Shown here: positions 1 to 6,480 of the stretch, piece by piece | How the letters are laid out: every line of letters begins with the position of its first letter | How positions within the stretch are numbered: the first letter of the stretch is position 1 | From: a virus | Virus record (IMG/VR): IMGVR_UViG_3300042010_000244 | Coordinates: 1-24,377 of that record | DNA length: 24,377 nucleotides | Reading direction: 5' to 3' (one strand) | Position numbers and translations under genes: made by a program | Notes under the pieces: model-generated | Seen by the model: only the letters and a program-made list of their open reading frames with translations | The model's database searches: none | Told to the model about the DNA's origin: nothing

Positions 1-723
1 CTATTCAATCAGGCAGCGAGTAGAAACAGAGAGATTCGACATCATCAAAGAGCGCATTAGCTTCGGCAATTCTTCTGGCCGCAGTGTCGGCATATCTTGC
101 TTTTTAGGTTTCTCGAATGCCATTCCGACACCTGATGCCGGGTTTGCATCAATCAGATCAGTGTTAACCGCATAAATCATTATTTCGTTAATACGTTGTA
201 CCAGGTGGCGAACTGTCTCCAGTGCCCCTCGTGCTTTGATTGGCTCGAGTGCCTCAACAATCGTTCTGGCCTTTATCTCCTGAACGGGTATCGCACCGAT
301 TGCCGGGAACACGTTTTTATCTAAAGAACGCCAAATATCCTTTGCATAATCCTCTGTGACACTTCTGCTTTTTATCTGGAACCAGTTAGCAGCCACGGTT
401 GAAAAAATGCTGTCTAACTTAATCTGGCGTTGTTCTGACGCTTGCTCCTGTTGCTGTTGTGGATCCATGCCTTGCGCGAGCGTGGTTAAGTGCTGGTCGC
501 GTATCTTACGAGCTGCTGTCAGTGTAAGGGCAGGGTATGAGCCGAGACTCAAATTAGTTCGGGTGCCACTGACCGGACGTTGATAGCGGAAGCGCCAGAG
601 TTTTTTACCGGTGGTTTTGACGGGTAAGAATGGGCCATCACCATTATGAAGGGTGACGTCTTTTTCCCGAGGTTTGGCTTTAAGGATTTCGTTGTTAGTG
701 AGGGGGCGTGTGATGCGCGCCAT
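1..723 (-). pseudogene. Truncated P4-family tyrosine integrase (older tandem island)
   Basis: This encodes the N-terminal 240 residues of a site-specific recombinase of the P4 integrase family: the DUF4102 arm-binding domain (GKKLWRFRYQRP near residues 38-50) and the SAM-like core-binding domain. It aligns without gaps to residues 1-240 of the intact integrase at 9713-10903. The frame then ends in TAG where the intact copy has Trp241 (TGG), a single-base nonsense change. The catalytic Arg (R248 in the other copy), H-x-x-R, His and Tyr are all missing, so the product cannot recombine DNA. I chose the ATG at 723 because MARITRPLTN matches the start of the other integrase; the upstream ATG at 840 lies within the att flank. 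Sequence left of base 1 is not visible, so the catalytic half may survive there as a separate fragment. Confidence 0.85.
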
Positions 724-741
724 GTCTGGAGCCCTTACATA

Positions 742-795
742 ATTGGTACACGTATAATGGACCACAGTATAGCGTGTACCTAAACGTGTACCAAT
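742..795. repeat. Integrase arm-site palindrome, GTACAC type
   Basis: A 54-base element begins ATTGGTACACG and ends CGTGTACCAAT, so its outer 11 bases are perfect inverted repeats. A further GTGTACC lies inside. It sits just upstream of the truncated integrase. The element at 10923-10976 has the same length and position relative to the intact integrase, but uses GGTATAC/GTATACC. I infer arm-type integrase binding sites, probably also autoregulating the int promoter. Confidence 0.7.
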
Positions 796-838
796 TCTCT
801 CTGGATTTAGCCGGATGTTCTCGAACAACGACAGACAC

Positions 839-870
839 AAAAAAGCCCGCAGGGCTTGCGCCGTGCGGGC
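839..870 (-). terminator. Rho-independent terminator, vestigial ssrA-type flank
   Basis: On the minus strand the 7-bp stem GCCCGCA/TGCGGGC encloses a 12-base loop and is followed by six T residues. A near copy lies at 11020-11051, just downstream of ssrA. This one therefore appears to be the same ssrA-flanking terminator left beside the older island. Confidence 0.75.
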
Positions 871-917
871 TCTTAGGACTTCATCGGATGACTCTGGTAA
901 TCACCGATGGAGAATTT

Positions 918-939
918 TGGTGGGCTGGCGGAGTCTGAA
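918..939. other. Left attachment core, decayed copy of the ssrA 3' end
   Basis: The minus strand here reads TTCAG-ACTCC-GCCAGC-CCACCA. The ssrA 3' end (11088-11110) reads TTCA-ACTCCC-GCCAGC-TCCACCA. The two differ only by single-base insertions or deletions. Flanking DNA on the integrase side (terminator, arm sites, int start) is also shared, so this marks the junction between the older island and the satellite. It no longer forms part of a working tmRNA gene. Confidence 0.65.
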
Positions 940-984
940 TAATGCCGGTAATTATTTGTTTATAAATGGTTTTAATCAATTCAG

Positions 985-1020
985 CCTTCATTGGTATACC
1001 TAAGCGTATACCAATGAAGG
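985..1020. repeat. Left-end integrase arm site, perfect inverted repeat
   Basis: A perfect 15-bp inverted repeat (985-999 and 1006-1020, arms CCTTCATTGGTATAC) surrounds a 6-base loop, CTAAGC. Its inner part uses the same GGTATAC/GTATACC signature as 10923-10976, not the GTACAC signature of the neighbouring older integrase. It is therefore probably the far-arm site of the satellite integrase at this end of the element. Confidence 0.7.
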
Positions 1021-1098
1021 TTTGTTGCAGTAATACCTGAACTTAATCAAACCTGCTTTGCATGTATCACCTCGAAAAAAAACTTTTTTTTAGAAAAA

Positions 1099-1178
1099 CT
1101 GTTCACACTGTTCACTGCACATATTTATCTTTTATAATCATAATGTTATAAGGTGAATGGTTAGTGAACAGTGAACAC
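1099..1178. other. P4-type crr replication region (alpha-binding iterons)
   Basis: CTGTTCAC occurs at 1099-1106 and 1108-1115. The complementary GTGAACAG at 1164-1171 and GTGAACAC at 1171-1178 lie across about 50 bp of AT-rich DNA, with a weaker GGTGAATGG near 1152. These are the same 8-mers as in the presumed origin at 6210-6314. In P4, alpha protein binds such type I repeats at both ori and crr, and crr lies on the 3' side of alpha as here. Apart from the att core and arm site, I see nothing else in 871-1238. Confidence 0.75.
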
Positions 1179-1238
1179 TTTACTATTCATTTTACTGGCG
1201 CGTAGAGAATTCCCATACGAGTTATTAAGCACTTGCGG

Positions 1239-2009
1239 TTATTTTCGCCACTCTCTTGTTCCACTAATGTTAGACATCACATCGTCGAAGTTGAATCTTG
1301 GATCTGTATCTGGATTAAATTGGCCATTTTTACTTTCATAAATGAAATGTTGACAATCACAATTACTGTCACTTTCGCCGCAGTCCATGCATTCTGCATT
1401 ACAGTAATCTATCATCCTATCAATGGCATCCCAAGGTTCATAATCGTAGTCGAAATGACCATAACCACTACTACCATAAATTCTTCCATTTATGAAATCG
1501 TCAATGTCACTAATATTTCTTAACTGGCAGTTGAAAATATTTGATATAGGTCTAAGGACTACCCTCGCATAATCAAATTTGTATAGGGGCATTTCAAAGA
1601 AAACCTTACCATTATCAGCTTTAAGACTGTGAAAAGATAAGTCCCCATATTTTTCTATAAGTTCCTTATACCTTTTTTTATCCAGTTCAACATGCTTGAA
1701 TGAGTTGTTAATCGCATCCAAAAGAGAAAACTTATTGCTGATGTGCTTACTCCCATCCACTTCATATCGTTTATCGAAGCTTTTAATGAAATCAGTTCTG
1801 GTTATTTCAGTTTTCGTTTTTGCAATAAATATCATGTAATCAACAACGTGAGCCAAAATTGCGTTAAATGAAAATACATGATGAAGCTTTAGTGTATTGT
1901 TGTTTAGTATTGTGAAAAACTCTTCAGATGCTGGGGTTAAAACATCATCCAAATAAGAAAGGAGATAGCTTGCATCTTTTTCATCGGAACTGCCTGTGTA
2001 TAGTTCCAT
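1239..2009 (-). CDS. Unrecognised 256-aa cargo protein with Cys-rich C-terminus
   Basis: I do not recognise this protein. It is soluble-looking, with no signal peptide. A largely helical N-terminal half contains LAHVVDYMIFI (near residues 50-60) and AINNSFKHVELD (near 97-108). The acidic C-terminal third has a cysteine cluster, C-x3-C-x2-C-x6-C-x-C, that could bind zinc. I chose the ATG at 2009 because AAGGA lies 6 bases upstream; the in-frame ATG at 2039 has no ribosome binding site. The gene is clearly AT-rich compared with alpha next to it, which suggests recent acquisition. It lies alone between crr and the alpha terminator with its own promoter, a typical position for satellite cargo such as phage-defence genes, but no function can be read from the sequence. 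Confidence 0.75.
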   Translation of the reverse strand: MELYTGSSDEKDASYLLSYLDDVLTPASEEFFTILNNNTLKLHHVFSFNAILAHVVDYMIFIAKTKTEITRTDFIKSFDKRYEVDGSKHISNKFSLLDAINNSFKHVELDKKRYKELIEKYGDLSFHSLKADNGKVFFEMPLYKFDYARVVLRPISNIFNCQLRNISDIDDFINGRIYGSSGYGHFDYDYEPWDAIDRMIDYCNAECMDCGESDSNCDCQHFIYESKNGQFNPDTDPRFNFDDVMSNISGTREWRK

Positions 2010-2088
2010 TGCGCTTCCTTGATAATTGAGATTTATCATTTAATAACCGCCAGTAAGTTCTATTAATTTGGGGGAATCAACCGTGATA

Positions 2089-2123
2089 AATGAAGTATAG
2101 CGACTTCATTCATTACTATGCAA
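2089..2123 (-). promoter_or_regulatory. Promoter with overlapping operator-like palindrome for the 256-aa gene
   Basis: On the minus strand TTGCAT (2123-2118) and TATACT (2099-2094) are spaced by 18 bases. A perfect inverted repeat, AATGAAGT (2089-2096) and ACTTCATT (2103-2110) with a 6-base spacer, covers the -10 hexamer. A repressor bound there would block transcription of the gene ending at 1239. The regulator is not identified. Confidence 0.55.
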
Positions 2124-2206
2124 TCGTACAATTGCTTCATCACAATGAATCAATTCTCACTCAGAGCTGTATCTTCAATTGTGCATGATGTCTGGATTGA
2201 GAGTGC

Positions 2207-2231
2207 AAAAAAAGACCGGCTATTGCCGGTC
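2207..2231 (-). terminator. Rho-independent terminator of the alpha operon
   Basis: On the minus strand a perfect 7-bp stem, GACCGGC-AATA-GCCGGTC, is followed by seven T residues. It lies 9 bases past the alpha stop codon. It separates the alpha operon from the cargo gene transcribed in the same direction. Confidence 0.9.
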
Positions 2232-2239
2232 AGGTTAGA

Positions 2240-4573
2240 TTATTTCGCTATGGGGTCATCGCATTTCGGCAGCCAGTCGGCGTTGCTTTCTTCCCTGAGC
2301 GCGAGATTGGTCTGTATGCCCTGATTTTTCCGGCGTTTCTCATAACTCAGTCCGTACTCTTTCAGCATGGCTGGCAACCCCTTACCGAACATAGTGAGGC
2401 TCAGGGTATTTTTGTAGCCGTGGGCTTCCATATACGCCAGATAGGCATGATACAGATACAGGCGCGGCTGACGCGGGATGATGTTGGCATTGCCAATATA
2501 CATACCATCAGGCTCCGGCATGGCTTCCAGATAGCCGCAAAAATCAAAGGCCGGATCGGCGTCGCGTTTGATGCTGAGTGCCTCGTCGGAGTTCTGCTGT
2601 GACTGGAGCAGAGCGCGGGCGGTCATCGGGTCGCTGAACTTCTGCATAAGCTGGCGAACAATCACGGCCAGCTCACGGGCGATTTTGTTCTTGAGCTGCG
2701 GGTCGCGTTCCTCCGGGGCAATCTGTTCCGGGAAATGCAGGATCACCCGGCGACGGGAAACACCGCCGCTGCGGTCGGTAAAGCGCATCGGGTTATTGTT
2801 CACGGCCAGAATCACCGCCGGAATATGGGTGGAGTACGCATCCTTGTATTTCGGGTCAACGGAGACCGCATCCCCGCCGGTGATGGCCTTGAGTCCTGCC
2901 CCGTCACCGCTCCACTTTTCCTGGTCAGGCAGACGAATCAGCGAGAAGCCAATAAGCGCGGCGCGTTCGCGCGGTGATTCCAGCGTTTCGATAGTGGCTG
3001 ATGTGGCGTTATCTTCCCCGGCAAGCATGGTTGCAATTTCGGCCAGAATACTTTTCCCGCTGCCACCCGGCCCGGTCACTTCGAGAAAGAGCTGCCAGTC
3101 ATAGCGGTTCGCCAGCACCATAAACAGCGCAGCAAGAATAACGTCGCGTTTTTCCGGTCTGCCACCGGCGGCGCGGTCAAGCCAGCGCCAGAAATCCGGT
3201 GCGTGAGTTTCCAGCTTTTCGCCCTCCACCGGTGGGGTAAAATCAACATCACAGAGTGTGCGCAGCCAGTGTGATTTGTGGTGCGGGCTGAAAGTGCCGG
3301 TGGCGGTATCGAGTACGCCGTTGCGAAAGCCAATCAGACGGCGCGCAGGGGCGTCCTGCTGCGGAATAATCAGTTTCAGGGTCTCAACCACTGAGGCAAT
3401 TTTACCCGACGAGAACGGCGCGCGCAGACGCTGGAACAACCCGGCCACATCGCGGGCAAAATCCGACGGGGGAATGATTTTCCATATCCCGGCCTCATAG
3501 CGGGACAGGAGCTGGCCGTTCGCATCCACGGCCAGCGCTTCGCCGTAGTGTTCATGCACCCGCATTGCCTTTTCACTGGTGCTCATGGCGGTAAATTCCG
3601 CCTCGCTCATGGTAGTGAAAGGACTGTCAGCCGGTGGCCGGATGGCGTCATAAATCGCTTTCCGTGTCGCCTCTTCGCCTTTCTGAACGAACGCATCATT
3701 CCAGTCACCGAACACTGGCGGCAGGGCAACAATGCCCTCACAGGCATCTGCGGCCGCAGCGGCTTTACTCTGGCCGTCACCGTTAAGGTCACGGTCGGCG
3801 GCGAGGACAATCTGACAGGCCGGATATTTCTGACGGGCAAGGCTCGCCAGAGAAAGGAGGTTCACGGAGGACAGCGCCACCATGACAGTTTCCCCGGTCA
3901 GGTGATGCACGGTGAGTGCGGTCGCATAACCCTCTGCAATCCACAGGCGTTTTCCGGCCTGTTTTTTCCCTTCGATGATATGACATGCCCCTTTGACCTG
4001 ACCGCCTTTCAGGGTGCGCTTGAGACCGTCAGCATTGATAAGCTGAAGGTTAACCAGTGTGCCGGTATCGTCATGCAGCGGGACAACCACATCACCGGCG
4101 CGGAACGTCACGCCGCCGGTTTTATGCATGACGGTGAGCGTCAGATATTCCAGAGCGGGGAAACCCTTGCGGGTGAGGTAGGCATTGCCGGTGGCCGCAA
4201 GGGTTTTCTCCATGAGCCTGACGGCCAGCGCGGCCGCCGCTTTGCGGTCAGCCACCGTTTCAGCCTCTGCGGCCACAATCACCTCCGGGGCAACCGGCGG
4301 CAGGTTGCCGGTGACAGCATTCACCTTTTGGGCGGCCTCTGATGCGGTTACGCCGAACACTTTCTCTACCAGCTTAAGCCCGTCACCCGCGCCGCACTGG
4401 TTACAGAACCACGTCCCGCGCCCCTCTTTGTCGTCAAAGCGGAAACGGTCAGAGCCGCCGCACACCGGACAGGACTGATGGCGGTTTTTAATCACCTTCA
4501 CACCCAGTGCCGGGAGAATATTCGGCCAGTGGCCGCACGCCTGTTTTACGGTTTCCGTTACATTCATTTTCAT
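2240..4573 (-). CDS. alpha: P4 alpha-type primase-helicase (origin-binding replication protein)
   Basis: This is a multifunctional replication protein of P4 satellites that binds origin iterons, unwinds DNA and primes synthesis. At 777 aa it matches the length of P4 alpha. The N-terminal zinc finger has C35-x2-C38 and C57-x2-C60. The primase region shows the EGYATA motif with E214 and a downstream D260-R-D262 pair. The helicase Walker A is GPGGSGKS with K507. The last 150 or so residues correspond to the origin-binding domain. The ATG at 4573 has GGGAGAA 8-9 bases upstream. It is the last gene of the leftward operon and ends at a strong terminator. Its likely targets, GTGAACAG iterons, lie at 1099-1178 and 6210-6314. 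All key residues are present, so replication competence is likely. Confidence 0.95.
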   Translation of the reverse strand: MKMNVTETVKQACGHWPNILPALGVKVIKNRHQSCPVCGGSDRFRFDDKEGRGTWFCNQCGAGDGLKLVEKVFGVTASEAAQKVNAVTGNLPPVAPEVIVAAEAETVADRKAAAALAVRLMEKTLAATGNAYLTRKGFPALEYLTLTVMHKTGGVTFRAGDVVVPLHDDTGTLVNLQLINADGLKRTLKGGQVKGACHIIEGKKQAGKRLWIAEGYATALTVHHLTGETVMVALSSVNLLSLASLARQKYPACQIVLAADRDLNGDGQSKAAAAADACEGIVALPPVFGDWNDAFVQKGEEATRKAIYDAIRPPADSPFTTMSEAEFTAMSTSEKAMRVHEHYGEALAVDANGQLLSRYEAGIWKIIPPSDFARDVAGLFQRLRAPFSSGKIASVVETLKLIIPQQDAPARRLIGFRNGVLDTATGTFSPHHKSHWLRTLCDVDFTPPVEGEKLETHAPDFWRWLDRAAGGRPEKRDVILAALFMVLANRYDWQLFLEVTGPGGSGKSILAEIATMLAGEDNATSATIETLESPRERAALIGFSLIRLPDQEKWSGDGAGLKAITGGDAVSVDPKYKDAYSTHIPAVILAVNNNPMRFTDRSGGVSRRRVILHFPEQIAPEERDPQLKNKIARELAVIVRQLMQKFSDPMTARALLQSQQNSDEALSIKRDADPAFDFCGYLEAMPEPDGMYIGNANIIPRQPRLYLYHAYLAYMEAHGYKNTLSLTMFGKGLPAMLKEYGLSYEKRRKNQGIQTNLALREESNADWLPKCDDPIAK

Positions 4574-4587
4574 GGTTATTTTCTCCC

Positions 4588-4908
4588 TCAGTGCAGTACC
4601 GGTGCGGTGATATGACGGGCGCAGAGTTCATCCATTACGGCGAGCCCAAGAAAGGACAGCGACGGCGCGGCTTTGAGTGGTCCGGCTTCCATTAAATCTT
4701 CCAGCAGGGCACAGGCAATCTGGCGGCCTTTTTCCTCGCCGTGCTGGCGCAGGTAGAAGCCCTCCAGCTCGGCGGCAATGGCGCTTTCCAGAGTGTCGAG
4801 GGTGAGGTGCGGGTAGCGGTGCTGACGTTCGCACAGGGTCAGCCAGGCACAGGCCACGGCGCGACGATACAGCGCGGCGCGTAATACGGGTGGTAATGGC
4901 TTTTTCAT
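4588..4908 (-). CDS. P4 Orf106-like protein of unknown function
   Basis: This is a 106-aa basic-to-neutral soluble protein, the same length and position as P4 orf106, immediately upstream of alpha. From memory this family is annotated as DUF5375 in P4-like elements. It reads as mostly helical, with Leu- and Ala-rich stretches ([20 protein letters not shown]) and no membrane segment or known catalytic motif. The start at 4908 has GGGAGGG upstream and overlaps the stop of the preceding gene by ATGA, so translation is probably coupled. Alpha starts 14 bases downstream. No function is known to me; co-transcription with alpha suggests an accessory role in the lytic or plasmid phase. Confidence 0.85.
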   Translation of the reverse strand: MKKPLPPVLRAALYRRAVACAWLTLCERQHRYPHLTLDTLESAIAAELEGFYLRQHGEEKGRQIACALLEDLMEAGPLKAAPSLSFLGLAVMDELCARHITAPVLH

Positions 4909-5132
4909 ACGTTACCCTCCCCGGTCAGCCACTGCTGATTGCAGCGTTCGACAACGCCGTCGAGCTGGGCGGTCATGAGGTAAATCACGGAGGTGAGCTG
5001 TAAGTGCTGCGCCGGGTCACGACGAACGGTGGCGCAGCCCTGTACCTGCATCAGGTCGCCGACGAGCTGGCCGACATTGCGCATATGCTCCAGACATTCG
5101 AGGTCACGGGCGGTAATGGTGGTGTGTCTCAT
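4905..5132 (-). CDS. Small conserved P4-like operon protein (75 aa)
   Basis: This is a short, probably helical protein beginning [20 protein letters not shown]. The start at 5132 is preceded by a perfect GGAGGT with a 6-base gap. Its ATG overlaps the stop of the Icd-like gene (ATGA), and its own stop overlaps the start of the Orf106-like gene in the same way. This chain of overlaps is strong evidence that it is translated as part of the alpha operon. I see no recognisable motif. It corresponds in position to small hypothetical genes of P4-like elements. Confidence 0.8.
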   Translation of the reverse strand: MRHTTITARDLECLEHMRNVGQLVGDLMQVQGCATVRRDPAQHLQLTSVIYLMTAQLDGVVERCNQQWLTGEGNV

Positions 5133-5323
5133 GCGCGCACCTCCGCAACCGGAAGACGGCCAGCAAACGAGAGGACGTAATCGCGAACGAGGGAAAGACG
5201 TGCGGCGTGTTCATCACCGGCAACGGTGCGAAGCATACAGATACGGGGTTTACGGTCTGCGCGACGGACGGCGGCAAACACAAAGACAAACTGCGGGTGT
5301 GACGGGGTGAGGGTCGTAGCCAT
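5129..5323 (-). CDS. Icd-like putative host cell division inhibitor (64 aa)
   Basis: This small protein resembles the group annotated as host cell division inhibitor Icd-like, with [10 protein letters not shown] near residues 14-23 and a C-terminal [13 protein letters not shown]. In P4, Icd blocks septation when overproduced. I chose the ATG at 5323 because AAGGAGGT lies 7 bases upstream, the best ribosome binding site in the operon. That site abuts the seqC copy of the immunity repeats, so pairing with the CI-type RNA could hide it. The stop overlaps the next start by ATGA. The same frame is open upstream to 5677, so a longer 182-aa product is possible; the strong internal site favours the short form. 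Confidence 0.7.
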   Translation of the reverse strand: MATTLTPSHPQFVFVFAAVRRADRKPRICMLRTVAGDEHAARLSLVRDYVLSFAGRLPVAEVRA

Positions 5324-5677
5324 AGGAGCAACCTCCTTGAAGTAGCGGTTATCGCCACCACCGGAGTTCTCACGCTCGGGTGGTAGCCCAGACGGGGGTG
5401 AGAAACCGGCCTTCAAGGGAACCGGCCAGCCCGAGGGCTGCCCCGCCTGAGCCACCATTACGCAGATACAGCAACGGCTAAAGAACCGATGCGTAAACAA
5501 CAGGTGCACATAGGCATAGACACAAAAAAAGACGCATGGCGCGTCCGGTGTCGCCTTGAAGTAACTCGGGTTCTCACGCCCGGCTGCCGATTTTGCGACA
5601 GCGGGGAAACTATACCTGGAAACGGCGAAAAGAAGCAAGCCAGAAAAAGGGACGGTTTGCTGAACGGTCATCATCAT
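5129..5677 (-). CDS. Ash-like long frame (182 aa) over the immunity leader, in frame with Icd
   Basis: From the ATG at 5677, which overlaps the alpA stop, an open frame runs through the immunity region and into the Icd-like frame. Its middle holds the Ash-family peptides RENPSYFKA and [14 protein letters not shown]. These are direct translations of the two RNA repeat copies seqA and seqC, so the peptide conservation may reflect selection on RNA pairing rather than on protein. No good ribosome binding site precedes 5677, although coupling to alpA is possible. Treat it as an alternative to the 64-aa Icd-like call; I think the upstream 118 codons are probably mainly regulatory RNA. Confidence 0.4.
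   Translation of the reverse strand: MMMTVQQTVPFSGLLLFAVSRYSFPAVAKSAAGRENPSYFKATPDAPCVFFCVYAYVHLLFTHRFFSRCCICVMVAQAGQPSGWPVPLKAGFSPPSGLPPERENSGGGDNRYFKEVAPMATTLTPSHPQFVFVFAAVRRADRKPRICMLRTVAGDEHAARLSLVRDYVLSFAGRLPVAEVRA
5335..5383 (-). promoter_or_regulatory. seqC-like immunity target in the alpha operon leader
   Basis: On the plus strand CCTTGAAGTA and, 20 bases on, GTTCTCACGCTCGG repeat the two halves of 5554-5583. In the leftward transcript both halves are complementary to seqB at 5394-5418. In P4, pairing of CI RNA with such targets terminates operon transcription early. The CUUCAAGG end runs into the Shine-Dalgarno sequence of the Icd-like gene. Confidence 0.65.
5385..5470 (-). ncRNA. 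cI: P4 CI-type immunity RNA containing seqB
   Basis: The leftward RNA contains CCUUGAAGGCCGGUUUCUCA (within 5394-5418), complementary in two blocks (CCUUGAAG and UUCUCAC-CCC) to the flanking copies at 5335-5383 and 5554-5583. A stem formed by 5406-5411 and 5424-5429 places CCUUGAA in its loop, where it could start pairing. This A-B-C layout with an inverted middle copy is that of P4 immunity, in which the processed CI RNA keeps the lytic operon off. The ends given are approximate; only the seqB position is firm. Confidence 0.6.
5554..5583 (-). promoter_or_regulatory. seqA-like immunity target
   Basis: CCTTGAAGTA-ACTCGG-GTTCTCACGCCCGG on the plus strand is the promoter-proximal direct copy of the repeat at 5335-5383 and is complementary, as RNA, to seqB. 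It lies between the alpA stop and the seqB copy in the leftward transcript. This matches the seqA-seqB-seqC order of P4. Confidence 0.65.
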
Positions 5678-5940
5678 GCGTCATAGCCCCGGTTGCGTTC
5701 GGCAATACGATCTGCCATCCATGCGGTGATTTCAGACTGCGCCCACGCCACGTTTTTACCGCCCAGGCTGATTTGTTTCGGGAAAGCCTCGCGGCTGATG
5801 AGGTCGTAAATCGTGGAGCGGGACAGGCCGCACAGATGCATCACTTCGGGCAGACGGATAAAGCGCTCATGAACGGTATCAGAGACCGGCATCAGCGGCG
5901 CGGCAGGGGCAGAAGACGGGGAAGAAAAAGTGGTGTGCAT
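5674..5940 (-). CDS. alpA: AlpA/Vis family regulator-excisionase
   Basis: This is an 88-aa DNA-binding protein, the same length as P4 Vis (orf88). It carries a MerR-like winged helix-turn-helix of the AlpA type: [20 protein letters not shown] (residues 27-46), then [13 protein letters not shown] and a K-N-V-A-W recognition segment. Vis represses P4 late promoters and promotes excision; AlpA of CP4-57, also at ssrA, controls its integrase. The ATG at 5940 has GAGGT 7 bases upstream. The stop overlaps the ATG at 5677. It is the first gene of the leftward operon, facing the origin and psu. The 10-bp phased motif at 6080-6127, 140 bases upstream, is a candidate binding site. Confidence 0.9.
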   Translation of the reverse strand: MHTTFSSPSSAPAAPLMPVSDTVHERFIRLPEVMHLCGLSRSTIYDLISREAFPKQISLGGKNVAWAQSEITAWMADRIAERNRGYDA

Positions 5941-6079
5941 CGGGCTACCTCACAAAGTCCATACAGTGCCGGTCGTGTCCGTCCGGCTTCGGGTAGCTCT
6001 CTATTTTGTGAATATTTTCCCTCAGGGCAACAAGTCTTTTTATAGCTCCTCGCCACACAACAGAGCGATTTTTGAACAA

Positions 6080-6127
6080 TGGCAAACGCTGGCAAACAGA
6101 TGCAAATCAATGCATTACATTGCAGTA
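6080..6127. repeat. Five-copy array with exact 10-bp period
   Basis: GGCAAAC (6081), GGCAAAC (6091), TGCAAAT (6101), TGCATTA (6111) and TGCAGTA (6121) each share a GCA core and begin exactly 10 bases apart. The copies therefore lie nearly on one face of the helix. This suggests cooperative binding, most simply by the AlpA/Vis protein encoded next door. The binding protein is inferred. Confidence 0.5.
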
Positions 6128-6209
6128 ACTTTAAGTACTTTCACTTATATATTTCCTCATAATTAATCGGAAAAAAGACTAAATCCGGCAACCTAGGTAA
6201 AAAGCAAAA

Positions 6210-6314
6210 GGTGAACAGTAGTGAACAGTCGGTGAACAGTTACACTCTCAACTGTTCACCCTTTATCTTTCTGTATTACTTATCTTTTTCTTTTCAGTGA
6301 ACAGTAGTGAATAG
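6210..6314. other. P4-type replication origin (alpha iterons)
   Basis: GTGAACAG occurs at 6211-6218, 6221-6228 and 6232-6239. Its complement CTGTTCAC is at 6252-6259, a further GTGAACAG at 6297-6304 and a variant GTGAATAG at 6307-6314. The stretch between them (6260-6296) is pyrimidine- and AT-rich, a plausible unwinding element. The motif matches the type I repeats bound by P4 alpha and recurs in the crr region at 1099-1178. Confidence 0.8.
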
Positions 6315-6390
6315 TTATTAGTAAAAAAACAAACAGTGAGTAAGGTTTTGCTGAGACCTTTCTCTGGCCAGCCGGGTTTGAAGGTCTGTT

Positions 6391-6448
6391 TGTGCCATTT
6401 TTGCCACAACGGCAATGAATCGTATTGTTGTGTCTGGCGCGGCAGAAT
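6391..6448 (+). promoter_or_regulatory. Ogr/Delta-type late promoter for psu
   Basis: TGT (6391-6393), 12 bases, then ACA (6406-6408) matches the TGT-N12-ACA site of P2 Ogr and P4 Delta activators, extended to TTGT-N12-ACAA. Such sites are centred near -55. A -10-like CAGAAT at 6443-6448 gives a start near 6455, consistent with that spacing, and no good -35 is present, as is usual for this class. Psu would be switched on when a P2-like helper supplies Ogr. Confidence 0.65.
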
Positions 6449-6480
6449 CTCCTCAGATTGAAACGAAGAGGAGACCCGAT

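Larger units (their letters stand above)
5941..6480. other. Control and origin region between alpA and psu
   Basis: These 540 bases contain no convincing gene. They hold a 10-bp phased repeat array (6080-6127), origin iterons (6210-6314) and a helper-responsive late promoter for psu (6391-6448). The leftward operon promoter should lie here, but I could not find convincing -35 and -10 hexamers. P4 has sid and delta before psu; no remnant of either is visible here. Confidence 0.6.

Noticed and set aside
724-840. Upstream extension of the truncated integrase to the ATG at 840
   Set aside because: The added residues are translated from arm sites and att flank; alignment with the other integrase fixes the start at 723.
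2010-2039. Upstream ATG at 2039 for the 256-aa cargo gene
   Set aside because: No ribosome binding site precedes it, while the ATG at 2009 has AAGGA at good spacing.
2118-2324. 68-codon plus-strand frame across the alpha terminator
   Set aside because: It runs over a perfect terminator hairpin and the alpha 3' end, with no ribosome binding site.
3548-4342. 264-codon plus-strand frame opposite alpha
   Set aside because: Antisense to a gene with intact zinc finger, primase and Walker motifs; no ribosome binding site or recognisable domain.
5335-5583. Direct and inverted repeats as insertion sequence ends
   Set aside because: There is no transposase between them, and the A-B-C order with complementary RNA fits P4 immunity far better.
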